Made by a program: the position numbers and the translations under genes. A stretch of DNA of 7,523 nucleotides, taken from contig SKJD01000446.1 in assembly GCA_007116095.1 (NCBI GenBank), positions 1 through 7,523 of the forward strand. Direction: 5' to 3'. The notes beneath the pieces are model-generated. The model saw only the letters and a list, made by a program, of their open reading frames with translations. It was not told where the DNA came from and did not search any database. The stretch is from Candidatus Hydrogenedentota bacterium (GTDB lineage: Bacteria; Hydrogenedentota; Hydrogenedentia; Hydrogenedentales; SCBR16-9). Position 1 is the stretch's first letter. Every line of letters begins with the position of its first letter. Of the stretch, positions 1-5,948 are shown one piece after another.

Positions 1-1191
1 CACGAAGGCCTGTTCTACATCTACTTCCCTGCGGCCGGCACGAACTGGGTCATTACCGCACCACATCCGGCGGGGCCGTGGTCGGAGCCGGTGGACCTGG
101 AGGTGGGCGGCATCGATCCCGGGCACATCGCCACGCCGGAGGGCAGGCGCTACCTCCACCTGAGTGGGGGGTATGTCTGCACGTTGGCGCCGGACGGCCT
201 GAGCGTACTGGACACACCCCAAAAAAGCTACGACGGCTGGGCCTATCCGGAAACGTGGGTGGTGGAAAGTTTCGCGTTGGAATCGCCCAAGCTCCTGTAC
301 CGGGAACCTTATTACTACCTCGTCAGCGCCCAAGGCGGCACTGCCGGTCCCGCGACGAGTCATATGGCGGTGGTGGCCCGCGCTACGTCACCGATTGGCC
401 CTTGGGAAAACAGCCCGCACAACCCCATCGTACGTACCTGGGACCGCAGCGAAGGCTGGTGGTCCAAAGGGCACGGTACGATCTTCGAGGATGGCCGGGA
501 CAACTGGTACATGGTTTACCACGCTTACCGGCATGGACATTATCCCCTGGGACGACACACACTGATCGAGCCGATCATCTGGGCGGAAGACGACTGGTTC
601 CACACCCAACGCGACAGCCGCAGCGAAGGCCCGGTCCGCATGGCGCCCAACAGCAGCCCACGCAGCGATGATTTCGCAAGCGAAACGCTGGACCTGCAAT
701 GGCGCTTCTCGGGCGTTGACGACCTGGACGGGGTCACTTTGGAGCATGGGGTACTGCGCTTCGAGACCAGAGCCGAGGCGCCGGTCGTGTTGCATGTCAT
801 CAACGATGCGTCCAGCTTTGAGGCGACGGTGCGCCTGAAGATTGAAGGCAACATCGAAGCGGGCCTCCTCACCTACTACAACGAAGCAGCGCGGGCGGGC
901 GTCGCCGTACAGGAAGACGCAAGCTATTTTATCAACCGCCACATGCGCATTCCGGGACCGGAACTCCAGGAGTCGGATCACGTCTACCTGCGCATCCGCC
1001 AGCATCACTACGACCTGTCAGCGTATGTCAGTCTGGACGGCCAGGAATGGCGCGCCTGTACCCACGGCGCGGAGGTGTCGGGCTATCAGCACAATGTACT
1101 CGGCGGCTTCTCCTCCCTGAAAATCGCCATTCGCGGGGTCGGCGACGGGGCAGTTCTGGTCGAGGACTTCCAGTACACCCCCCTGGACTGA
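1..1191 (+). CDS. Glycoside hydrolase family 43-like protein, 3' part (5' end outside window)
   Basis: The frame is open from base 1 and ends in TGA at 1189-1191, giving 396 visible residues; the N-terminus lies off the left edge. The visible part starts inside a five-bladed beta-propeller with GH43 signatures (numbering from the first visible residue): a GPW-S-P-V blade motif near 25-31, IDPG with Asp39 (expected pKa-modulating Asp), ESPKL with Glu94 as candidate general acid, and a GHG..F...WY.VYHAY block at 157-175. The catalytic-base Asp would be upstream and cannot be checked. From about residue 223 a beta-rich C-terminal domain follows (D-F...LDLQWRFSG, later GLLTYYNE), resembling the concanavalin-like domain of GH43 xylosidases and arabinofuranosidases. 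The likely role is hydrolysis of arabinose- or xylose-containing plant glycans, probably outside the cytoplasm; the exact substrate is not readable. It converges on the GTPase gene with no visible terminator between them. Confidence 0.85.
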   Translation, partial: HEGLFYIYFPAAGTNWVITAPHPAGPWSEPVDLEVGGIDPGHIATPEGRRYLHLSGGYVCTLAPDGLSVLDTPQKSYDGWAYPETWVVESFALESPKLLYREPYYYLVSAQGGTAGPATSHMAVVARATSPIGPWENSPHNPIVRTWDRSEGWWSKGHGTIFEDGRDNWYMVYHAYRHGHYPLGRHTLIEPIIWAEDDWFHTQRDSRSEGPVRMAPNSSPRSDDFASETLDLQWRFSGVDDLDGVTLEHGVLRFETRAEAPVVLHVINDASSFEATVRLKIEGNIEAGLLTYYNEAARAGVAVQEDASYFINRHMRIPGPELQESDHVYLRIRQHHYDLSAYVSLDGQEWRACTHGAEVSGYQHNVLGGFSSLKIAIRGVGDGAVLVEDFQYTPLD

Positions 1192-1204
1192 GGTTGAAGG
1201 TTAA

Positions 1205-2149
1205 TCAGGTGGTAAGCGCGGCGTTCAGCCCGGCTACCCACGCTTCAGTGCGTTCGCAGGCTTCGCCACGGGCGATGAGGACGAGTTCCCAGGGGGGCTT
1301 TTCCGGAGCGTTGCGGGCAAGTTCGGTCTGCCAACGGCCCCCGGCAAACTCCAGGTACTGCACGCCGTCTTCCGTCGGCACATAGCCCTTCACGCGGTAC
1401 AGCTCTGCCTCAACCCCCTTCAAGGAATCCATCAGCGACGCCATATCCACCGGACCCTGAAAGGACGCGATGAAGGACTGGTAATGGGGGTCGCGGCAGA
1501 GCGCGTAGTCCGCGTCCAGCGCCTCCGCCGTCGAAGCGCCATTCAGATGCCAGTCTTCCGGTAGGCAGCCATGAGAACTGCAATGTATACGGGCCGTGGG
1601 GTTACTATCCCGAAGTACCGTTTCCAGCGCAGCAATAACGACGTCTCTGTGTAGGTCGCATTTGTTCAACAGGATCAGGTCGGCCGCTTCCACCTGCGCC
1701 ACAATATTCGGCAAGGTCTGCAAGAGCGTCGGATAGGTGGCGGGGTCCACCACCGTGATCACCTGCGCCAGTTGGTACAGTCCTTCCAGGCGGGTCTCCC
1801 GCAGCATGCGGCCAATCACTTTCGGATTCGCCATGCCGCTGGCCTCGATGACAACCCCCTCCAGGTCCGCGCCGTAGCGCTTCGGTATCCATTGCAGGAT
1901 ATCGAGGAAATCGGTGACCAGACAGGAACAGAAGATACTGCCGCCCGGCACCTCCACCAGGTCTTTCCCGAAGACCGAAAGCCGTTGCCCGTCCATGTCC
2001 ACTGGCGCGAACTCATTCACCAGGTAGACCAGCTTCCGGTCGGCATAACGCTGAATGATATGCTCCATCAGGCTGGTCTTGCCGCTCCCGAGAAAGCCGG
2101 TGATCAGTATCAGGGGAATCGGAGTCTGTGAGACTTGCTGCTCATCCAT
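1205..2149 (-). CDS. CobW/G3E-family P-loop GTPase (COG0523 type), metallocofactor-associated
   Basis: A 314-residue protein with a clear G3E GTPase core: Walker A GFLGSGKT at 18-25, an NEF switch-like segment at 45-47, the Walker B-like segment VVIEASG at 99-105 and the guanine-specificity motif NKCD at 162-165. Residues from about 220 match the small CobW C-terminal domain in position and size. Family members are cytoplasmic metal chaperones or insertases (zinc, cobalt, nickel). The usual metal-binding CxCC loop is altered: the equivalent stretch reads G-G-S-I-F-C-S-C (69-76), so the first two cysteines are Ser and Phe, one canonical Cys remains (Cys74) and a new Cys76 follows. The gene begins 9 bp after the stop of the URO-D/thioredoxin gene and is probably co-transcribed with it, which suggests service to the corrinoid or zinc enzymes of this locus. 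The ribosome binding site before the ATG is weak, consistent with translational coupling. Exact metal and client are unknown. Confidence 0.88.
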   Translation of the reverse strand: MDEQQVSQTPIPLILITGFLGSGKTSLMEHIIQRYADRKLVYLVNEFAPVDMDGQRLSVFGKDLVEVPGGSIFCSCLVTDFLDILQWIPKRYGADLEGVVIEASGMANPKVIGRMLRETRLEGLYQLAQVITVVDPATYPTLLQTLPNIVAQVEAADLILLNKCDLHRDVVIAALETVLRDSNPTARIHCSSHGCLPEDWHLNGASTAEALDADYALCRDPHYQSFIASFQGPVDMASLMDSLKGVEAELYRVKGYVPTEDGVQYLEFAGGRWQTELARNAPEKPPWELVLIARGEACERTEAWVAGLNAALTT

Positions 2150-2158
2150 GGGCGCTGC

Positions 2159-3547
2159 TCAGCACGGTTTTACACTGCCCTGTTTTTCCGCATGGCGTTC
2201 CGCGATTGCTTTCGCCAGGCTGTCCACGTCGGGGATGATAGAAATGAAGCGGGCTTCGCCGTCGATGCAGATGGTCGGCAGGTTCTTCACGTTCAGCTTG
2301 CACATGTAGCCGATGCCTTCGCGGTCGCGAATTTTGTGTTCACGTACCTGCGCCGGGACGCCGGACTTCTCCACAGCATGCTGCGCGGCGTCGACCATGT
2401 AGTAGCAGGGCGCACAGGCCTCGGAGTCGAGGGTGATGATATCTACCACGACCTCGTCACATTCACTGTAATCCGGCAGTACAATGTCTTCAAAGAGGTC
2501 TTCCGTTATGACCTCCGGCTTGTTGCGCAGGACATCCCGCTGGTAGGCGTCATGCACCATGGTGGTGACCGCCACCATATTCTTCTCGGGAGTGTCGTAG
2601 GGCAGGTCACAACCGGGCGCCAGGATGAAGCCGGGGGTATCGCCGACGGTGTCCATGCAGCGCAGGGCGTCGCGTTGCGCATTTTCTTCCGTCCCGAGCA
2701 GGAGGGCGGTCGTCAGTTTGAGGTTGCCGCCGAAGGACTTGTCGTACTGCTTCGCCAGGCCGAGCAACTGCTCCAGAGAAATATTCTCGTCTACCTGCAC
2801 ATTGTCACAGGTCGTCTGGCACATGGCCTCCAGGTTTCGTTGGGCGTCGCCACAGACGAAGAGCGAAGAATAGCCGCCCGTCGTCCGAACCGTATCAAAG
2901 ACCTGGTTGTGGTAGGGCGCGACAAACTCCGCAAAGTGCTCCGGGGATATCTGCGTGGTCATGGGGTCCACCACCGCCACTACGTCTATGCCCAGGTCCA
3001 GGTAGAACTTGGCCACCGTGCAGGCAATCTCCGTACAGAAGGCCAGGGTCTCCCCCACCGCTTCCGGCTGCATCAGCATATCTAGGAACAATTCACTACC
3101 CCGCAGGTGCGAGGTCAGGGTGAAAGGCCCGGTCAGCAGTCCGTACAGAGCGGTATGGTCGCCAATGGCTTCCTTGATTTGGCGCGTGGCCTCCGCGACC
3201 AGCGGGTAACGTCCCCGCGACACATCGAAGGCCGGCAGGTCCGCCAAGCTTTGTCCCATTGCCAAGGGGTGCGTCGCCACCGAAGGCGGCACCTGCTTCG
3301 CCCAGCGCAGCTCACAACCCAGGACCTCGGCCTCCAGTTGCAGATCAAAGACCACCGGCAAGCCGTCAGGCTGGTACAGCTCATGCGCCTTCAACAGCCC
3401 GGCCACGATGTGGTCGCTGGATTTCAGGTAATCTTCGGCATTGACTCCGATGAGATGTCCGCCATGGACGCCGACAAAAGGCAGCCAGGGCGTGCGGTCC
3501 ACGGGTTTGCGTTGAAGCGCTTGCAGGAGTAATGCTTTACCGGTCAT
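2159..3547 (-). CDS. URO-D-fold (MtaA/CmuA-like) methyltransferase fused to C-terminal thioredoxin-like domain
   Basis: A 462-residue protein in two parts. Residues 1 to about 345 are a URO-D barrel: an N-terminal helix with RKPVDRTPW (13-21), GLLTGPFTL (137-144), GIDVVAVVDP (186-195) and a C-terminal APGCDLP. This family includes corrinoid:CoM methyltransferases (MtaA, MtbA) and CmuA, which use a zinc site His-x-Cys plus a distal Cys to activate a thiol. Here Cys232 (in FVCG) and Cys313 (in PGCD) are kept, but the His position is Phe230 (codon TTC). Residues about 364-455 are a thioredoxin-like domain with CAPC at 378-381 and a probable cis-Pro at 424 (NLPT). The length exceeds ordinary URO-D proteins by about one such domain. 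A plausible role is methyl transfer with a redox or thiol function, such as maintaining active-site thiols or assisting corrinoid reduction; this is inference. The ATG at 3547 follows a modest AAAGG about 11 nt away. It lies downstream of the hairpin spacer and directly before the GTPase gene. It is not HemE. Confidence 0.85.
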   Translation of the reverse strand: MTGKALLLQALQRKPVDRTPWLPFVGVHGGHLIGVNAEDYLKSSDHIVAGLLKAHELYQPDGLPVVFDLQLEAEVLGCELRWAKQVPPSVATHPLAMGQSLADLPAFDVSRGRYPLVAEATRQIKEAIGDHTALYGLLTGPFTLTSHLRGSELFLDMLMQPEAVGETLAFCTEIACTVAKFYLDLGIDVVAVVDPMTTQISPEHFAEFVAPYHNQVFDTVRTTGGYSSLFVCGDAQRNLEAMCQTTCDNVQVDENISLEQLLGLAKQYDKSFGGNLKLTTALLLGTEENAQRDALRCMDTVGDTPGFILAPGCDLPYDTPEKNMVAVTTMVHDAYQRDVLRNKPEVITEDLFEDIVLPDYSECDEVVVDIITLDSEACAPCYYMVDAAQHAVEKSGVPAQVREHKIRDREGIGYMCKLNVKNLPTICIDGEARFISIIPDVDSLAKAIAERHAEKQGSVKPC

Positions 3548-3626
3548 GGATTATTGAACCTTTCGGGTTACAGGTGCTTAGTGTGGAGTGGCGGCGGTGA
3601 AGCCAAAAATCAGATGATGTCGCAGA

Positions 3627-3818
3627 GCATGCTTTGCTGGCATTTTGGAGTAGCAAAGCTTGCTTTGCTGGCATCCGGAGTAGCAAAGCTTGCTTTGCTG
3701 GGTAAACGAAGCGAGCTTCGTTACTCCCGTGTTCGGCATTTTGGAGTAGCAAAGCTTGCTTTGCTGGCATCCGGAGTAGCAAAGTTCACTTTGCGTCCTT
3801 TGTGCCTATGCACAAAGG
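3627..3818. repeat. Cluster of six short palindromic hairpin repeats (REP-like)
   Basis: Three identical copies of the perfect palindrome AGCAAAGC-TT-GCTTTGCT lie at 3652-3669, 3682-3699 and 3748-3765. Related hairpins differ in sequence but stay paired: AACGAAGC-GA-GCTTCGTT (3705-3722), GCAAAGT-TC-ACTTTGC (3779-3794) and CCTTTGTGC-CTAT-GCACAAAGG (3797-3818). A lone right arm, GCTTTGCT, precedes the array at 3631-3638. Most hairpins are preceded by GGAGT, and several are followed by GGCAT. The layout resembles dispersed REP/MITE-like intergenic elements; possible roles are mRNA stabilisation, transcription attenuation or selfish spread. No transposase is present in the window. Confidence 0.85.
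3639..3784. repeat. 50-bp exact direct repeat (3639-3688 and 3735-3784)
   Basis: The 50 bases at 3639-3688 are repeated without change at 3735-3784, an offset of 96 bp. Each copy carries one complete AGCAAAGC hairpin plus the left arm of the next unit, with the linkers GGCATTTTGGAGT and GGCATCCGGAGT. The 46 bp between the copies holds the rest of the second AGCAAAGC palindrome and then the AACGAAGC variant hairpin (3705-3722). This indicates duplication of a two-unit block, by slippage or recombination, recent enough that no substitution has accumulated. Confidence 0.9.
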
Positions 3819-3855
3819 GATTTCTACGCAATGAACGTTAAGGTTACGCAAACTA

Positions 3856-3890
3856 AAGTATGCTACTCCATAAATACGCTTCGTTATTCC
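3856..3890 (-). repeat. Degenerate reverse-oriented copies of the hairpin repeat flank
   Basis: On the minus strand the bases at 3856-3870 read TGGAGTAGCATACTT, close to the array's TTGGAGTAGCAAAGCTT. The bases at 3877-3890 read GGAATAACGAAGCG, close to the array's AACGAAGCGA hairpin arm. They look like decayed units of the same family inserted in the opposite orientation. Confidence 0.5.
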
Positions 3891-3900
3891 TGAGCTCAGA

Positions 3901-3931
3901 CGTCCGGTACACGTTGCGGGCGTACCGGACG
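3901..3931. repeat. 10-bp perfect inverted repeat downstream of the corrinoid-protein gene
   Basis: CGTCCGGTAC (3901-3910) and GTACCGGACG (3922-3931) form a perfect G+C-rich 10-bp stem with an 11-nt loop. It lies 64-94 nt beyond the stop codon of the corrinoid-protein gene on the minus strand. No run of T follows on either strand, so it is not a standard intrinsic terminator. It could protect the 3' end of that mRNA or be a protein-binding site. Its sequence differs from the neighbouring AGCAAAGC-type hairpins. Confidence 0.7.
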
Positions 3932-3994
3932 CCAGGGTCAGATATCAGGATGTAATGCCGCTGATGCGCTTCGTCAATTCCCCGGTTGCGCTAC

Positions 3995-4672
3995 TCAGGC
4001 AGCGGTGTAATCCGCGAGGTAATCCAGGGCGCCCTGCGGATCGGCCGAATAGGCGTCGGCGCCGATCTTGTCGCAGAATTCCTGGGTCAGCGGCGCGCCG
4101 CCGACAATCACCGGGGTGCTCGGGCTGACGGCCTTGATCGCCTTTACGGTTTCTTCCATGTTCACCATCGTCGTGGTCAACAGGGCGCTCAGTCCAACGG
4201 CGCAACCCGGATGCTCCTTGACAGCTTCCACAAACTTCTCGGGCGAGGTGTCCACGCCGAGATCGATGACCTGCCAGCCGCCGCCTTCGACCATCATCCG
4301 CACCAGGTTCTTGCCGATGTCGTGCAAGTCACCGCGCACGGTGCCGATGACGAAGGTGCCCTTGTGCTTCGCCGCGCCGGATTCAAAGTGCGGCTTCAGC
4401 CGGATCATCCCCGCCGTCATCGCCTTGGCCGCCATCAGCAGGTCCGGTACGAACACTTCATTTTTACTAAATTTCTTCCCGACGCGCCCCATGCCTTCCA
4501 TGAAGCCCTGGGTCAGGATGTCATTGGGGTCCACGCCGTCGTTGAGCGCTTTTTCGGTCAGTTCGTCGACGCCGTCTTCGCCCTTCAGGTCCGGTGGATA
4601 CGGCGCCGCGTTGTTGATTTTCCCCCGCTCGGTGCAGAGCGCAATGCGTGCCAGAATGTCGTTGTCAGCCAT
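3995..4672 (-). CDS. Methyltransferase-cognate corrinoid (B12-binding) protein, MtaC/MtbC-like
   Basis: A 225-residue two-domain corrinoid protein. The N-terminal helical cap (about 1-95) carries FMEGMGRVGKKFSKNEVFVPDLLMAAKAM, typical of methionine-synthase-like cap domains. The Rossmann B12-binding domain (about 103-225) carries DLHDIGKN at 115-122, with His117 as the expected lower cobalt ligand, then SALLTTTM at 162-169 and GGAPLT at 191-196. Such cytoplasmic proteins shuttle a methyl group between a substrate methyltransferase and a second methyltransferase, cycling between Co(I) and methyl-Co(III). I chose the ATG at 4672: GGAGGAG lies 9 nt before it. An in-frame ATG 18 bp upstream (4690) is itself the first three bases of ATGGAGGAG and so overlaps the ribosome binding site. 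The gene lies between two groups of URO-D-fold genes and is their probable methyl-carrying partner. The substrate is unknown. Confidence 0.93.
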   Translation of the reverse strand: MADNDILARIALCTERGKINNAAPYPPDLKGEDGVDELTEKALNDGVDPNDILTQGFMEGMGRVGKKFSKNEVFVPDLLMAAKAMTAGMIRLKPHFESGAAKHKGTFVIGTVRGDLHDIGKNLVRMMVEGGGWQVIDLGVDTSPEKFVEAVKEHPGCAVGLSALLTTTMVNMEETVKAIKAVSPSTPVIVGGAPLTQEFCDKIGADAYSADPQGALDYLADYTAA

Positions 4673-4681
4673 GCCTAAGGT

Positions 4682-4688
4682 CTCCTCC
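4682..4688 (-). promoter_or_regulatory. Strong Shine-Dalgarno site deciding the corrinoid-protein start
   Basis: The minus strand reads GGAGGAG here, 9 nt before the ATG at 4672. It immediately follows an in-frame ATG at 4690, which is therefore unlikely to be the start. The near-perfect anti-16S match suggests high expression of the corrinoid carrier. Confidence 0.75.
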
Positions 4689-4711
4689 ATAGGTTTTGGT
4701 TTGTTATTGCA

Positions 4712-4740
4712 ATTATATCTGCTTCCCGCTACAAAATAAA
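4712..4740 (-). promoter_or_regulatory. Probable sigma-70 promoter of the corrinoid-protein gene
   Basis: On the minus strand a perfect TATAAT lies at 4717-4712, about 40 bp before the start codon. The -35 position with a 17-bp spacer reads TTTATT, a poor match. The surrounding 4705-4800 stretch is strikingly A+T-rich compared with the flanking genes, as expected of a promoter region with UP-like tracts. It would let the corrinoid protein be transcribed independently of the two URO-D genes upstream. Confidence 0.45.
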
Positions 4741-4823
4741 AGCATTTGCGATACAGTTTATGCTTATTTTTTGTAAATTTAGGTCAAAAAGATAGTTAAA
4801 TGCCCTCCAATCCTCTTCGGTCC

Positions 4824-5918
4824 TCAATCGCCGTTGCGATAGCTCCCGAGTTCCAGCCCCCGCTCCACAAAGTACCGGTAATTCTCGTAGGCCACCTGGT
4901 TCGGAATCGAGTGGTCCGAATGCAAGAGGTAGCCGTAATTGCCCTTCACAATCGGAATCTTACGCTCCAGCTCCCGGTCGATGATCGCTTTGTCGTTGGT
5001 GTAGAGCGTGCGCACATCCATACCGCCGAAAAAGCTGAGCCGGTCGCCATACTGCTTGTACAGTTCGATCAGGTCCATGCCCGCCTTGACTTCAATGACC
5101 TGAAGACAGTCTATCCCCGCCTCCAGTAGGCCGGGCACAAGCGGCGCAATGTAGCCGCAGGAATGCATAATCACCTGGATGTTTTTCGAATGGGCGTAAT
5201 CGATGGTCAGCTTGTGACCGGGCTGGATGATTTCCCGATACATGTCCAGGGAGAAGAAAGGCCGCTGCTTGAAGCCCATGTCGTCAAAAAACCAGATGCC
5301 GTCGGGGTAGCCGACTTCGGAAAAGAGGATTTCCATCAGGTCGATGGTCAACTGCGCATAGGTCGCGACCATGTCCTTGATCCAGTCCGGGTCCATGGCC
5401 ATGCCCATCAGCATATACTCGTGCCCGCAGACCGGGTGCATCAGCTCAAAGACATTGACGGCGTAGCAGGTGAAGAAACGATCCTTTGCCCGCGCAGCAT
5501 CACGCGCCTGTCGATAGGCCTCGAAGTCAATACGGCGGTGTTCCGGCTTCAGGTACGGCTTGATGTATTCCTCCCACCCGGCCCGATCCTGTACACGAAA
5601 GTCGACATGCTCGGGGGTGGTGTCGTGGGTCTTGTAACGGCGCAGCAAGGCGCCATTACCATCTCGAACCAGCATGGTTTCTTCATTCTCTTCGACGACT
5701 TCCGGCTCGAAATCGAGGTCGGCCACCATGTTCAGCGGGCCGGCACATTGAAAGTCGTAGCCGAAATGATCTTCCAGACTTTCCCCCGGCTGGATATGCC
5801 CCTGCGCGCACCAGTCCTTGATCGTGTCGCCCCAGAAGTGTTCGTGTACGGCAATCCGGTCCACCGGTTGGCGGCGCAGCAGATTCTGCACACGCTCGAT
5901 ACTCGTCATGCTTTCCAT
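4824..5918 (-). CDS. URO-D-fold methyltransferase-like protein with HxC motif
   Basis: A 364-residue protein that is a single URO-D barrel, about the usual length of the family. It opens with the SIERVQNLLRRQPVDRI helix and continues with IWFFDDMGFKQRPFFS (208-223) around the active-site mouth. It carries MHSCG at 251-255 (His252, Cys254, matching the His-x-Cys zinc motif of MtaA/MtbA), FFGGMDVR (296-303) and a C-terminal HSDHSIP (333-339). The third ligand position, Cys in MtaA-type enzymes, aligns with His336, so a His/Cys/His site is predicted. By family it probably transfers methyl groups to or from the corrinoid protein encoded next to it. It lacks evidence for true uroporphyrinogen decarboxylation and is not HemE. 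The ATG at 5918 has GAGGA 6 nt upstream; the ATG at 5909 is worse spaced. It follows the other URO-D gene by 30 bp, so the two are probably one operon. No terminator hairpin is seen after 4824. Confidence 0.88.
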   Translation of the reverse strand: MESMTSIERVQNLLRRQPVDRIAVHEHFWGDTIKDWCAQGHIQPGESLEDHFGYDFQCAGPLNMVADLDFEPEVVEENEETMLVRDGNGALLRRYKTHDTTPEHVDFRVQDRAGWEEYIKPYLKPEHRRIDFEAYRQARDAARAKDRFFTCYAVNVFELMHPVCGHEYMLMGMAMDPDWIKDMVATYAQLTIDLMEILFSEVGYPDGIWFFDDMGFKQRPFFSLDMYREIIQPGHKLTIDYAHSKNIQVIMHSCGYIAPLVPGLLEAGIDCLQVIEVKAGMDLIELYKQYGDRLSFFGGMDVRTLYTNDKAIIDRELERKIPIVKGNYGYLLHSDHSIPNQVAYENYRYFVERGLELGSYRNGD

Positions 5919-5948
5919 TTGAAGTCCTCTACGCTCAGTGTGCCGGGC

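Larger units (their letters stand above)
3548..3994. other. 447-bp non-coding spacer filled with hairpin repeats
   Basis: This stretch separates the corrinoid-protein gene from the URO-D/thioredoxin gene. It holds a cluster of short palindromes (about 3627-3818), degenerate reverse-oriented copies (3856-3890) and a strong inverted repeat (3901-3931). Short open frames on both strands translate into repeated peptides such as AKQALLL and GVAKLALL. They simply read through the repeats and are not credible genes. I see no convincing sigma-70 promoter immediately before 3547, so whether transcription reads through from 3995 or restarts within the spacer is open. Confidence 0.8.

Noticed and set aside
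2135..3085. 316-codon open frame on the + strand
   Set aside because: It is antisense to the URO-D/thioredoxin gene, whose minus-strand frame has clear motifs (FVCG, PGCD, CAPC).
2159..3547. Uroporphyrinogen decarboxylase HemE of haem synthesis
   Set aside because: The corrinoid-protein neighbour, the two zinc-type cysteines, the thioredoxin fusion and the multiple paralogues fit the MtaA/CmuA-like branch instead.
3627..3818. CRISPR array
   Set aside because: The units are perfect palindromes with short shared linkers, not repeats separated by unique spacers of uniform length, and no cas gene is present.
3537..3841. Short open frames on both strands reading AKQALLL- or GVAKLALL-type repeated peptides
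   Set aside because: They translate the palindromic repeats, lack a convincing start context, and one runs into the start of the downstream gene.
3901..3931. Rho-independent terminator
   Set aside because: The stem is good, but no T-run follows on either strand.
4691..4823. Cobalamin riboswitch ahead of the corrinoid-protein gene
   Set aside because: The 133-bp spacer is A+T-rich, too short for the full aptamer, and shows no B12-box-like GCCACTG element.
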